Source: Marinobacterium rhizophilum (GTDB taxonomy: Bacteria; Pseudomonadota; Gammaproteobacteria; Pseudomonadales; Balneatricaceae). From it: a stretch of DNA of 64,000 nt. Under the pieces are notes generated by a model, which did not search any database, had not been told where the DNA came from, and was given only the letters and a program-made list of their open reading frames with translations. Below, in pieces: positions 43,301 through 50,879 of this stretch; the stretch's first letter is position 1, and each line of letters starts with the position of its first letter. A program made the translations under genes and the position numbers. Location of the stretch: the NCBI RefSeq assembly GCF_024397915.1, contig NZ_CP073347.1, positions 4,712,001 to 4,776,000 on the forward strand, given 5' to 3'.

Positions 43301-44485
43301 ATGGCATTGGCAGATCGCTGGTTGTTGCCGGATGGCGTAAAAGACATATTGCCGCCACGGGCGCGCCAGATCGAGGCATTGCGCCGTCGTCTGCTCGACC
43401 TTTACGACAGCTGGGGCTATGAGCTTGTCATGCCGCCGCTGATGGAACATCTGGAGTCACTGCTCACGGGTGTGGGCCGCGATCTGGATCTGGTGACGTT
43501 CAAGCTTACCGACCAGGTCAGCGGGCATTTGCTCGGTATACGGGCGGATATTACGCCCCAGGTGGCGCGCATTGATGCGCATCGCATGCGTAACGAAGGG
43601 GCCAGTCGGCTGTGCTATTGCGGCTCTGTGTTGCATACAAGGCCTGCCAATATGCTGGCGTCGCGCAACCCGCTGCAGGTGGGGGCCGAGCTGTACGGTC
43701 ACGCCGGCATCGACAGTGATGTTGAGGTGATCAGTCTGATGCTGGAGACGCTGCTGGCATCGGGTATCGAAGCGCCGCTGAGCCTGGATCTGGGGCACGT
43801 CGGCATTGTGCGCAACCTGATGGCGAGCGCCGGTTTGAGTGCCGCAGAGGAAGCGCTTTATCTTGAAAAGCTGCAATTGAAGGCGCTGCCGGAAATTGAG
43901 GCCTTTCTTGACGGGCTGGATGTTGATGCATCCGTGCGGGCGCTGCTGGCCGAGTTGCCGCGTCTGCATGGCGGTGCCGAGGTTTTGGCGCGTGCCCGTG
44001 AGTTGTTTGCGGACGCGCCTCAGGCCGTGCTGGATGCAGTCACCTACCTGGAAGAGATTGCGCGCCAGGTTGGGTTGCGCTACCCGGGGGTGCGGCTGTA
44101 TTTCGATCTGGGTGAGCTGCGTGGCTACAACTACCACACCGGTATAGTGTTTGCGGCTTACGCAGCGGGCTTTGGTCAGGCGATCGCCAAGGGTGGTCGT
44201 TATGATGAGATTGGGCGGGATTTTGGCCGGGCGCGCCCGGCAACAGGATTCAGTGCGGATCTGAAATGCCTGGAAGATCTGGCGGTAGCGGGGCTTGAGT
44301 CCCGTGGTGGCGCCATTCTTGCGCCTGCGGGCCAGGATCCAGAGCTGCTGGTACGAATCAGTGAACTGCGTGCTCAGGGAGAGCGCGTTATGCAGCAGTT
44401 GCCGGATGTAGCGCTGGTCAATGTGACCGGTTGTGATCGCCAGCTGCTGCGCGAAGGGGATACGTGGGTCGTAACGGCCCTGTAA
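43301..44485 (+). CDS. hisZ: ATP phosphoribosyltransferase regulatory subunit HisZ
   Basis: A 394-residue paralogue of histidyl-tRNA synthetase catalytic domains (MALADRWLLPDGVKDILPPRA, LRGYNYHTGIVFAAYAAG) without the anticodon-binding domain. HisZ assembles with the short form of HisG to give a feedback-controlled first enzyme of histidine synthesis. True hisS is present separately at 56929-58206. ATG at 43301 with TTGGAG upstream; a longer frame from 43256 overlaps the DUF2065 gene. Confidence 0.95.
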   Translation: MALADRWLLPDGVKDILPPRARQIEALRRRLLDLYDSWGYELVMPPLMEHLESLLTGVGRDLDLVTFKLTDQVSGHLLGIRADITPQVARIDAHRMRNEGASRLCYCGSVLHTRPANMLASRNPLQVGAELYGHAGIDSDVEVISLMLETLLASGIEAPLSLDLGHVGIVRNLMASAGLSAAEEALYLEKLQLKALPEIEAFLDGLDVDASVRALLAELPRLHGGAEVLARARELFADAPQAVLDAVTYLEEIARQVGLRYPGVRLYFDLGELRGYNYHTGIVFAAYAAGFGQAIAKGGRYDEIGRDFGRARPATGFSADLKCLEDLAVAGLESRGGAILAPAGQDPELLVRISELRAQGERVMQQLPDVALVNVTGCDRQLLREGDTWVVTAL

Positions 44486-44526
44486 GCGAATTTTTCGATT
44501 AACGCTAAACATCACTAGAGACAACA

Positions 44527-45822
44527 ATGGGTAGAAACGTAGTTGTTTTGGGCACGCAGTGGGGCGACGAAGGCAAAGGCAAGATCGTCGACCTGTTGAC
44601 CGAGCGAGTTGCAGCGGTAGCACGCTTTCAGGGTGGGCATAATGCCGGCCATACATTGGTAATTGATGGCAAGAAAACGGTACTGCACCTGATTCCGTCC
44701 GGCATTCTGCGTGAAGGCGTGCAGTGTTTGATCGGCAACGGTGTTGTGCTGTCGCCGGAGGCGCTGCTCAAAGAGATCGAGGGTCTTGAGCAGGCAGGCG
44801 TCAAGGTGCGTGACAGTCTGCGCCTGAGTCCGGCTTGCCCGCTGATCCTGCCGTATCACGTGGCGCTGGATCAGGCGCGCGAACTGGCGCGCGGTGAATC
44901 CAAGATCGGCACTACCGGTCGCGGTATCGGGCCTGCGTATGAGGATAAGGTTGCCCGGCGCGGTCTGCGTCTGGATGATCTGATGCATCCTGAGCGTTTT
45001 GCCGCCAAGCTGAAGGAAGTGATGGCCTATCACAACTTTGCGCTGCAGCATTACTACAAGGTTGATCCGATCGATTACGACACCGTGCTGCAGCAGGCGC
45101 TGGAAATGGGTGAGCAGCTGCGACCGATGGTCGCTGATGTGACCTCTATCCTGCACGGTCTGCGCAAGCAGGGTGCCAGCATCATGTTTGAAGGTGCTCA
45201 GGGTTCGCTGCTGGATATCGATCATGGTACCTATCCGTTCGTGACCTCTTCCAACACCACGGCCGGTGGTACCTCTACCGGTTCCGGTTTTGGTCCGCTG
45301 TACCTGGATTACATTCTGGGCATTACCAAGGCGTACACCACTCGCGTGGGTGGTGGTCCCTTCCCGACGGAGCTGGGTTGTGATGTGGGTCGTCGTCTGG
45401 CTGAGCGGGGTCATGAGTTTGGTGCGACCACGGGTCGTGCCCGTCGTTGCGGCTGGTTCGATGCCGTGGCGCTCAAGCATGCGATTCAGATTAACTCGAT
45501 TTCGGGCATCTGTCTGACCAAGCTGGATGTGCTCGACGGTCTGGAAACGATCAGTATCTGTACCGGGTACCGCGATCAGCAGGGTAACCTGGTAGAGTCG
45601 CTCAGCGGCAGTGAGGATTACGAGAAGGTCGAGCCTGTGTATGAAGAGATGCCGGGCTGGAGCGAGTCTACCGTGGGCGCTCAGTCTGTCGATGCGCTGC
45701 CGGCGAATGCGATTGCATACATCAAGCGTCTCGAGCAGCTGATCGAGGCGCCTGTGGATATCGTTTCCACGGGCCCTGATCGTGCTGAAACCATCGTACT
45801 GCGTGACCCCTACGAAGCCTGA
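44527..45822 (+). CDS. purA: adenylosuccinate synthetase
   Basis: A 431-residue GTP-dependent enzyme making adenylosuccinate from IMP and aspartate. The start MGRNVVVLGTQWGDEGKGKIVD and FQGGHNAGHT, plus TRVGGGPFPTEL and TTGRARRCGWFD, are the classical motifs. It ends the hfl-hisZ-purA block and is followed by two terminator hairpins. Confidence 0.98.
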   Translation: MGRNVVVLGTQWGDEGKGKIVDLLTERVAAVARFQGGHNAGHTLVIDGKKTVLHLIPSGILREGVQCLIGNGVVLSPEALLKEIEGLEQAGVKVRDSLRLSPACPLILPYHVALDQARELARGESKIGTTGRGIGPAYEDKVARRGLRLDDLMHPERFAAKLKEVMAYHNFALQHYYKVDPIDYDTVLQQALEMGEQLRPMVADVTSILHGLRKQGASIMFEGAQGSLLDIDHGTYPFVTSSNTTAGGTSTGSGFGPLYLDYILGITKAYTTRVGGGPFPTELGCDVGRRLAERGHEFGATTGRARRCGWFDAVALKHAIQINSISGICLTKLDVLDGLETISICTGYRDQQGNLVESLSGSEDYEKVEPVYEEMPGWSESTVGAQSVDALPANAIAYIKRLEQLIEAPVDIVSTGPDRAETIVLRDPYEA

Positions 45823-45851
45823 TTGGGTTTAGGTTTTGTGAGTGTTTGATA

Positions 45852-45875
45852 AAACCCGGCGCAAGCCGGGTTTTT
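45852..45875 (+). terminator. rho-independent terminator of purA
   Basis: AAACCCGGC and GCCGGGTTT form nine pairs over a GCAA loop, followed by T residues; about 30 bases behind the purA stop. Confidence 0.9.
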
Positions 45876-45922
45876 GCGTTTGGGCTTGAGGTTTCCAGGC
45901 GTTGCTGTCTTTTGGGCGGGCG

Positions 45923-45951
45923 AAAAAAAACCGGCGGGGGCCGGTTTTTTT
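45923..45951. terminator. bidirectional terminator between purA and suhB
   Basis: An A-run, CCGGC, a GGGG loop, GCCGG and a T-run: the structure works in both directions and should end the suhB transcript on the minus strand as well as any read-through from purA. Confidence 0.85.
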
Positions 45952-45966
45952 GTCTGCTGAATAGGG

Positions 45967-46779
45967 TTACTTCAGCGAATCGTTCAGTGATGGGCGGATG
46001 CTCTGCAGCAGTGCCTTGAACATTTTGGGGTTGCCGGCGACCAGGTTGCCGCTGCTGCGGTAATTGGTGCTGCCGGTGAAGTCGCCGATCAGGCCGCCGG
46101 CTTCCTGCAGTAGCAGGGTGCCTGCTTCAATTTCGTTCTGCTGCAGGCCGATCTGGAAGAAACCATCGAGGCGTCCTGCGGCGGTGTAGGCCAGGTTCAG
46201 GGCGGGGGAGCCGCCGTTGAAGGTCTTGCCGTCTGCCAGGATGATGTTGCGGAACATTTCCTGGAATTCATTCAGGTAGGGCTTGTCGCTGTTGCGGCCA
46301 ACAAAGCCGGTTCCGATCAGTGAGCCCTGGATGGTTTTGCGGTTGCTGACGCGCAGGCGCTTGCCGTTGAAGTGAGCGCCATAGCCGCGGCTGCCGGTGA
46401 ATTCTTCGCCGGCCATCGGGTTGAGGATGATGGCGTGCTCGATCTTGTTGTTGCAGTGACCGGACATGCTGATGGCGAAGACGGGCAGGCCGTTGGCAAA
46501 GTTGGTAATGCTGTCGATCGGGTTGATGTTCCAGGTGAAAGCCAGGCCTTCGCTCAGGGGTGCATGTTCGCCCGAGTACTCACCAATGATGGTGTGGCTT
46601 GGGTATGCTTTCTGGATCGTGTGCACCATGGTCCGTTCGGCCTGCACGCAGGTTTCTTTCAGGAACTCGGCGACACCTTGCTGCTCGGATTTGATCAAAT
46701 CAAGGCGCTCTACGGCACGTGCGATTTGCTCTCCTGCAAGACGCGCAGCGCGCAGGGCAATGTTTACCATCGGTTGCAT
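45967..46779 (-). CDS. suhB: SuhB-like inositol monophosphatase family protein with degenerate active site
   Basis: A 270-residue protein collinear with SuhB from its start (MQPMVNIALRAARLAGEQI) to its end (NLVAGNPKMFKALL) and in the normal place opposite trmJ. SuhB is an inositol-phosphatase fold protein that also acts as a Nus factor in rRNA antitermination. Most catalytic residues are replaced here: the usual D44 aligns with C44, WVIDPLDGTTNF reads WNINPIDSITNF (metal ligand D to N86, DGT to D89-S90-I91), and the late WD of WDxAAG reads NE (E216). E67 and D89 remain. Phosphatase activity is therefore doubtful; a structural RNA polymerase-linked role is likely. The frame extends 23 codons upstream, but MQP is the conserved start. 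Confidence 0.9.
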   Translation of the reverse strand: MQPMVNIALRAARLAGEQIARAVERLDLIKSEQQGVAEFLKETCVQAERTMVHTIQKAYPSHTIIGEYSGEHAPLSEGLAFTWNINPIDSITNFANGLPVFAISMSGHCNNKIEHAIILNPMAGEEFTGSRGYGAHFNGKRLRVSNRKTIQGSLIGTGFVGRNSDKPYLNEFQEMFRNIILADGKTFNGGSPALNLAYTAAGRLDGFFQIGLQQNEIEAGTLLLQEAGGLIGDFTGSTNYRSSGNLVAGNPKMFKALLQSIRPSLNDSLK

Positions 46780-46911
46780 CAGTAGGGACCTAATATGTAG
46801 CGAGCCAAAACCCGGTATTATACAAAAACTGAGGCGCTGGAATAACACTAATTCACCTAAAACGGCCTGTTCTGTTAAAATATCGCCCCCTTGAACCTAC
46901 AGGCGCGAAAA
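46780..46911. promoter_or_regulatory. divergent suhB/trmJ promoter region
   Basis: On the minus strand a perfect -10 TATAAT (46822-46817) faces suhB; on the plus strand TAAAAT (46876-46881) is placed about 30 bases before the trmJ start. The -35 elements are weak in both. Confidence 0.5.
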
Positions 46912-47649
46912 ATGCTCGAGAATATTCGCATTGTGCTGGTCAACACCTCCCATCCGGGTAACGTTGGTGGCGTGGCCAGGGCAATGAAGAACATGGGGTT
47001 GTCTGACCTCTGTCTGGTTGCTCCCAATGACTTTCCCAGCGAGGCGGCGGTGGTACGCGCGTCCGGTGCCACGGACCTGCTGGATAATGCCAGTATCGTC
47101 CCCGAGTTGACCGACGCTGTGGCGGACTGCCATCTGGTGATCGGCGCCAGTGCGCGCGGGCGCCATATTCCCTGGCCGGTGATCGACCCGCGTGAAATGG
47201 CGGCTGTTGTGTCCGAAGTGCGGCCCGAGCTGCGCGTGGCGATCGTCTTCGGGCGAGAAGACCGCGGGCTGACCAATGAAGAGCTGCATTGCTGCCATCA
47301 TCATGTGCATATTCCGTCTGTCGAGGGTTTCAGTTCGCTGAACCTGGCAGCCGCGGTGCAGGTCATCGCCTATGAGTTGCGTATGATGGCGTTGTCCGGT
47401 GCAGCGGTCGAAAAGCCGCGCTGGGGTACGCCCTGGGATATCGATCTGGCCGACAGTGGCGAGATTGAGCGCATGTTCGAGCACCTGGAGCGCACGCTGG
47501 TTGATATTGAGTTCCTGAACCCGGACAATCCCCGGCAGCTTATGCCCCGTCTGCGTCGCCTGCTGCTGCGCGCGGTGCCGGACAAGGTTGAAGTCAATGT
47601 TCTGCGGGGCATTCTGACGGCGGTGAACAAGAAGGTGGGTGGCGGCTGA
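46912..47649 (+). CDS. trmJ: tRNA (cytidine/uridine-2'-O-)-methyltransferase TrmJ
   Basis: A 245-residue SPOUT-class methyltransferase acting at position 32 of tRNA. N-terminal IRIVLVNTSHPGNVGGVARAMKNMGL and the knot-forming stretch AIVFGREDRGLTNEEL with IPSVEGFSSLNLAAAVQV are diagnostic. Start ATG 46912; a TTG seven codons upstream is less likely. In Pseudomonas cysE follows; here iscR comes next. Confidence 0.96.
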   Translation: MLENIRIVLVNTSHPGNVGGVARAMKNMGLSDLCLVAPNDFPSEAAVVRASGATDLLDNASIVPELTDAVADCHLVIGASARGRHIPWPVIDPREMAAVVSEVRPELRVAIVFGREDRGLTNEELHCCHHHVHIPSVEGFSSLNLAAAVQVIAYELRMMALSGAAVEKPRWGTPWDIDLADSGEIERMFEHLERTLVDIEFLNPDNPRQLMPRLRRLLLRAVPDKVEVNVLRGILTAVNKKVGGG

Positions 47650-47706
47650 GGCTGCTGATCGTATCTTGTTCAATCAGCCGATTAGCCGACTGTTTTAGTA
47701 GGTTAA

Positions 47707-47731
47707 ATAGTTGATCGTTTTCGTAGGCTAT
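47707..47731 (+). promoter_or_regulatory. type 1 IscR-binding site before iscR
   Basis: The 25 bases agree with the [2Fe-2S]-IscR consensus (ATASYYGAC, AT-rich centre, GTCRRSTAT) at 21 of 25 positions by my count. The site lies 44 bases before the iscR start, just ahead of a possible -10 CATAAT (47734-47739). This is the place expected for autorepression of the isc operon. Confidence 0.7.
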
Positions 47732-47774
47732 TGCATAATGCTTGCACGAATCGCCCGGTGTCGAGAGGAAGCTT

Positions 47775-48275
47775 ATGCGATTGACCACCAAAGGCCGTTA
47801 TGCAGTCACTGCGATGCTGGATCTGGCGTTGCATGCAGGAAAGGGCCCGATCAGTCTGGCTGATATTTCCGAACGCCAGGGGATCTCGCTTTCCTACCTG
47901 GAGCAGTTGTTTGCCAAATTGCGCCGCAGCGAGCTGGTCCGCAGTGTGCGGGGGCCCGGCGGCGGCTATCAGCTGAGCCGTGATCAGGTGCACATTAATG
48001 TGGCCGAAGTGATCGACGCGGTTAACGAGTCCGTCGATGCCACTGGCTGTCATGGCAGTGGTGACTGTCAGTCGGGGCAGACCTGCCTGACGCACCACCT
48101 GTGGTGTGACCTGAGCGAACAGATTCACGCCTTTCTGAGCGGTATCAGTTTGCTGGATCTGGTTCAGCGCAAAGATGTACAGCTGGTCGCCAAGCGGCAG
48201 GATCGTCGCTATGTGGAGCAGCTGATTATGAGTACGGGTGAGAAATCGCCAGCCGATCGCAAGGCGGCGGTGTAA
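47775..48275 (+). CDS. iscR: Fe-S cluster-sensing regulator IscR
   Basis: A 166-residue Rrf2-family regulator. Winged helix at the N-terminus (MRLTTKGRYAVTAMLDLAL), cluster ligands in CHGSGDCQSGQTC followed by LTHHLW with the fourth ligand histidine. It represses the isc operon when holding a 2Fe-2S cluster and switches targets without it. It opens the operon iscRSUA-hscBA-fdx-iscX. Start ATG 47775 with GAGAGGAA upstream; the earlier in-frame ATG at 47742 is unlikely. Confidence 0.97.
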   Translation: MRLTTKGRYAVTAMLDLALHAGKGPISLADISERQGISLSYLEQLFAKLRRSELVRSVRGPGGGYQLSRDQVHINVAEVIDAVNESVDATGCHGSGDCQSGQTCLTHHLWCDLSEQIHAFLSGISLLDLVQRKDVQLVAKRQDRRYVEQLIMSTGEKSPADRKAAV

Positions 48276-48298
48276 CCGATTAGTACCGGAGATAGAGA

Positions 48299-49513
48299 AT
48301 GAAGTTGCCGATTTATCTGGATTATTCCGCCACCACCCCGGTTGACCCTCGGGTTGCGGAAAAGATGATTGAGTGCCTGACGATGGAGGGTAACTTCGGT
48401 AACCCGGCATCCCGCTCTCATCTGTTTGGCTGGAAAGCCGAAGAGGCGGTTGAAAATGCACGCCGTCAGGTGGCTGATCTGATCAATGCCGATCCGCGCG
48501 AGATCGTCTGGACGTCCGGTGCGACCGAGTCCGACAACCTCGCGATCAAGGGAGCGGCGCATTTCTACCAGAAGAAAGGCAAGCACATCATTACCTCGCG
48601 CATCGAGCACAAGGCGGTACTGGATACGGCGCGCCAGCTCGAGCGTGAAGGTTTTGAAGTCACCTATCTTGACCCCAACAAGGAAGGCATTATCGAACCT
48701 TCGGTAGTGGCGGATGCCATTCGCGAAGACACGATTCTGGTTTCCCTGATGCACGTGAACAACGAAGTCGGCACCCTGACGGATATCGCTGCCATCGGTG
48801 AAATTACCCGTGGCAAGGGCATTATCTTCCACGTCGACGCCGCGCAAAGCGCCGGCAAGGTCGAGATCGACATGAGCAAGCTGAAGGTCGATCTGATGTC
48901 CTTCTCGGCGCACAAGGTTTACGGTCCCAAGGGTATCGGTGCCCTTTACGTCAGCCGCAAGCCGCGCGTACGTATTGAAGCTCAGATGCATGGTGGCGGC
49001 CACGAGCGTGGCATGCGTTCCGGAACCCTGGCGACGCACCAGATCGTCGGCATGGGTGAGGCATTCAGCATCGCCAAGCAGGAAATGGCGGCCGAAAACG
49101 AGCGCCTGATCAGTCTGCGCGATCGCCTGCTGGCGGGCGTAAAGGATATGGAAGAGGTCTACGTCAATGGATCTCTGACGCAGCGTGTTCCCGGCAACCT
49201 GAATATCAGCTTTGCCTTCGTTGAGGGTGAGTCGCTGCTGATGTCGCTGAAGGATTTGGCGGTATCGTCCGGATCGGCCTGTACTTCGGCCAGCCTTGAG
49301 CCTTCCTATGTACTGCGCGCCCTGGGGCTGAATGATGAAATGGCGCATAGCTCAATCCGCTTCTCCATCGGGCGCTTCACCACCGAAGAAGATGTCGATC
49401 ATGTGATCAAGGATATTCGCGGCGCGGTGGGCAAGTTGCGGGAACTGTCGCCATTGTGGGACATGTTTCAGGACGGCGTTGATTTGAGCAAGGTTGAGTG
49501 GGTTCACCACTAA
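48299..49513 (+). CDS. iscS: cysteine desulfurase IscS
   Basis: A 404-residue PLP enzyme taking sulfur from cysteine for Fe-S clusters and tRNA thiolation. PLP lysine in SFSAHKVYGPKG, catalytic cysteine in SSGSACTSASLEPSYVL. Full length, second gene of the isc operon, 23 bases after iscR. Confidence 0.98.
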   Translation: MKLPIYLDYSATTPVDPRVAEKMIECLTMEGNFGNPASRSHLFGWKAEEAVENARRQVADLINADPREIVWTSGATESDNLAIKGAAHFYQKKGKHIITSRIEHKAVLDTARQLEREGFEVTYLDPNKEGIIEPSVVADAIREDTILVSLMHVNNEVGTLTDIAAIGEITRGKGIIFHVDAAQSAGKVEIDMSKLKVDLMSFSAHKVYGPKGIGALYVSRKPRVRIEAQMHGGGHERGMRSGTLATHQIVGMGEAFSIAKQEMAAENERLISLRDRLLAGVKDMEEVYVNGSLTQRVPGNLNISFAFVEGESLLMSLKDLAVSSGSACTSASLEPSYVLRALGLNDEMAHSSIRFSIGRFTTEEDVDHVIKDIRGAVGKLRELSPLWDMFQDGVDLSKVEWVHH

Positions 49514-49544
49514 AACATCTGCGGACGAATAAGAGGATATTGTC

Positions 49545-49928
49545 ATGGCTTACAGCGAAAAAGTTATCGATCACTACGAAAATCCGCGCAACGTCGGCAA
49601 GATGGATGCGGCGGATCACAGCGTAGGTACCGGCATGGTTGGCGCGCCGGCGTGTGGCGATGTCATGCGTCTGCAGATCAAGGTCAGCGACACCGGCGTT
49701 ATTGAAGACGCCAAGTTCAAGACCTACGGTTGCGGCTCCGCGATCGCATCCAGCTCCCTGGTGACCGAATGGGTCAAGGGCATGACGCTGGATCAGGCTG
49801 CAGAGCTGAAAAACACCGAGATCGCGGATGAGCTGGCGCTGCCGCCAGTGAAAATTCACTGCTCGGTACTGGCTGAAGATGCGATCAAGGCTGCGGTTGC
49901 CGACTACAAGCAGAAGCAGGCCAAGTAA
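49545..49928 (+). CDS. iscU: Fe-S cluster scaffold IscU
   Basis: A 127-residue scaffold on which clusters are built. The three ligand cysteines are in GAPACGDVM, YGCGSAIASS and IHCSVLAEDAIKAA; the HscA recognition loop LPPVK precedes the last. Normal length and position. Confidence 0.98.
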   Translation: MAYSEKVIDHYENPRNVGKMDAADHSVGTGMVGAPACGDVMRLQIKVSDTGVIEDAKFKTYGCGSAIASSSLVTEWVKGMTLDQAAELKNTEIADELALPPVKIHCSVLAEDAIKAAVADYKQKQAK

Positions 49929-49986
49929 GGCTTCATCTATTCAGCTGTGGCGCCGCAAAGCGCGCGGCGCGGGGAAGTATTGACCT

Positions 49987-50310
49987 ATGGCTATTACCAT
50001 GACACCGGCCGCCGTCAAGCATGTGGTCGGCTATCTTGAAAAACGCGGACACGGTGAAGGCGTGCGTCTTGCCGTCCGTACGACTGGCTGCTCGGGTATG
50101 GCATACGTGCTCGAGTTTGTCGATGAAGTCGAAGCGCAGGACCAGGTGTTCGAAGCGAGCGGCGTCAAGGTTGTCGTAGATCCAAAAAGCCTGATCTATC
50201 TGGACGGTACAGAGCTGGATTACGTACGTGAAGGGTTGAACGAAGGCTTTCAGTTCAATAATCCGAACGTGCGTAATGAGTGCGGTTGTGGCGAAAGCTT
50301 TAACGTCTGA
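49987..50310 (+). CDS. iscA: iron-sulfur cluster assembly protein IscA
   Basis: A 107-residue A-type carrier with cysteines in TTGCSGMAYVLEF and NECGCGESF at the end. Moves 4Fe-4S or iron to target proteins. Located between iscU and hscB as normal. Confidence 0.97.
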   Translation: MAITMTPAAVKHVVGYLEKRGHGEGVRLAVRTTGCSGMAYVLEFVDEVEAQDQVFEASGVKVVVDPKSLIYLDGTELDYVREGLNEGFQFNNPNVRNECGCGESFNV

Positions 50311-50330
50311 TCCAGTTCGCCCGGAGTCGC

Positions 50331-50864
50331 ATGGATATCAAGCAAAACTTCTTTGAGTTTTATGGTTTGCCCGCGGTCTTTGAAATAGACCTCGGGCTGC
50401 TATCGCAGCGTCACCTTGAGCTGCAAAAGAAACTCCATCCCGATCGTTTCGCCCACCTCTCCGACCAGGAACGTCGCCTGTCCGCGCAATACACGGCCTA
50501 CCTCAATGAGGGCTATGCCACGCTGCGCTCGTCTTTGTTGCGGGCCCAGTATCTGCTCAAGTTGCAGGGTATCGATACGCATAACGAGAGCAGTACGGCG
50601 ATGGATCCTCTGTTCCTGATGCAGCAAATGGAGCTGCGCGAACGGGTTGAGGATGCACCAGGGCATGCGGATCCGGAGTCGGAACTGGCCGCGCTGGGCG
50701 AAGACGTCGAGCGCATGATGGTGCCGTTGCAGACCGAGTTTTGCCGCCAGATCGCTGACCCCGCCGAAACCTCGCTCAATGCCGCTGCGGCGGCCGTCAG
50801 GAAGATGCAGTTCCTGGATAAGCTGAGGCGCGAAATAGAGCGTCTCGAAGACGAGTTGTACTGA
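50331..50864 (+). CDS. hscB: co-chaperone HscB
   Basis: A 177-residue J-domain protein with HPD in KKLHPDRFAHLSDQE and a C-terminal three-helix domain that holds IscU. It presents IscU to HscA. It is followed by hscA after 15 bases. Confidence 0.96.
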   Translation: MDIKQNFFEFYGLPAVFEIDLGLLSQRHLELQKKLHPDRFAHLSDQERRLSAQYTAYLNEGYATLRSSLLRAQYLLKLQGIDTHNESSTAMDPLFLMQQMELRERVEDAPGHADPESELAALGEDVERMMVPLQTEFCRQIADPAETSLNAAAAAVRKMQFLDKLRREIERLEDELY

Positions 50865-50879
50865 TTCTGAGTTGAACAA

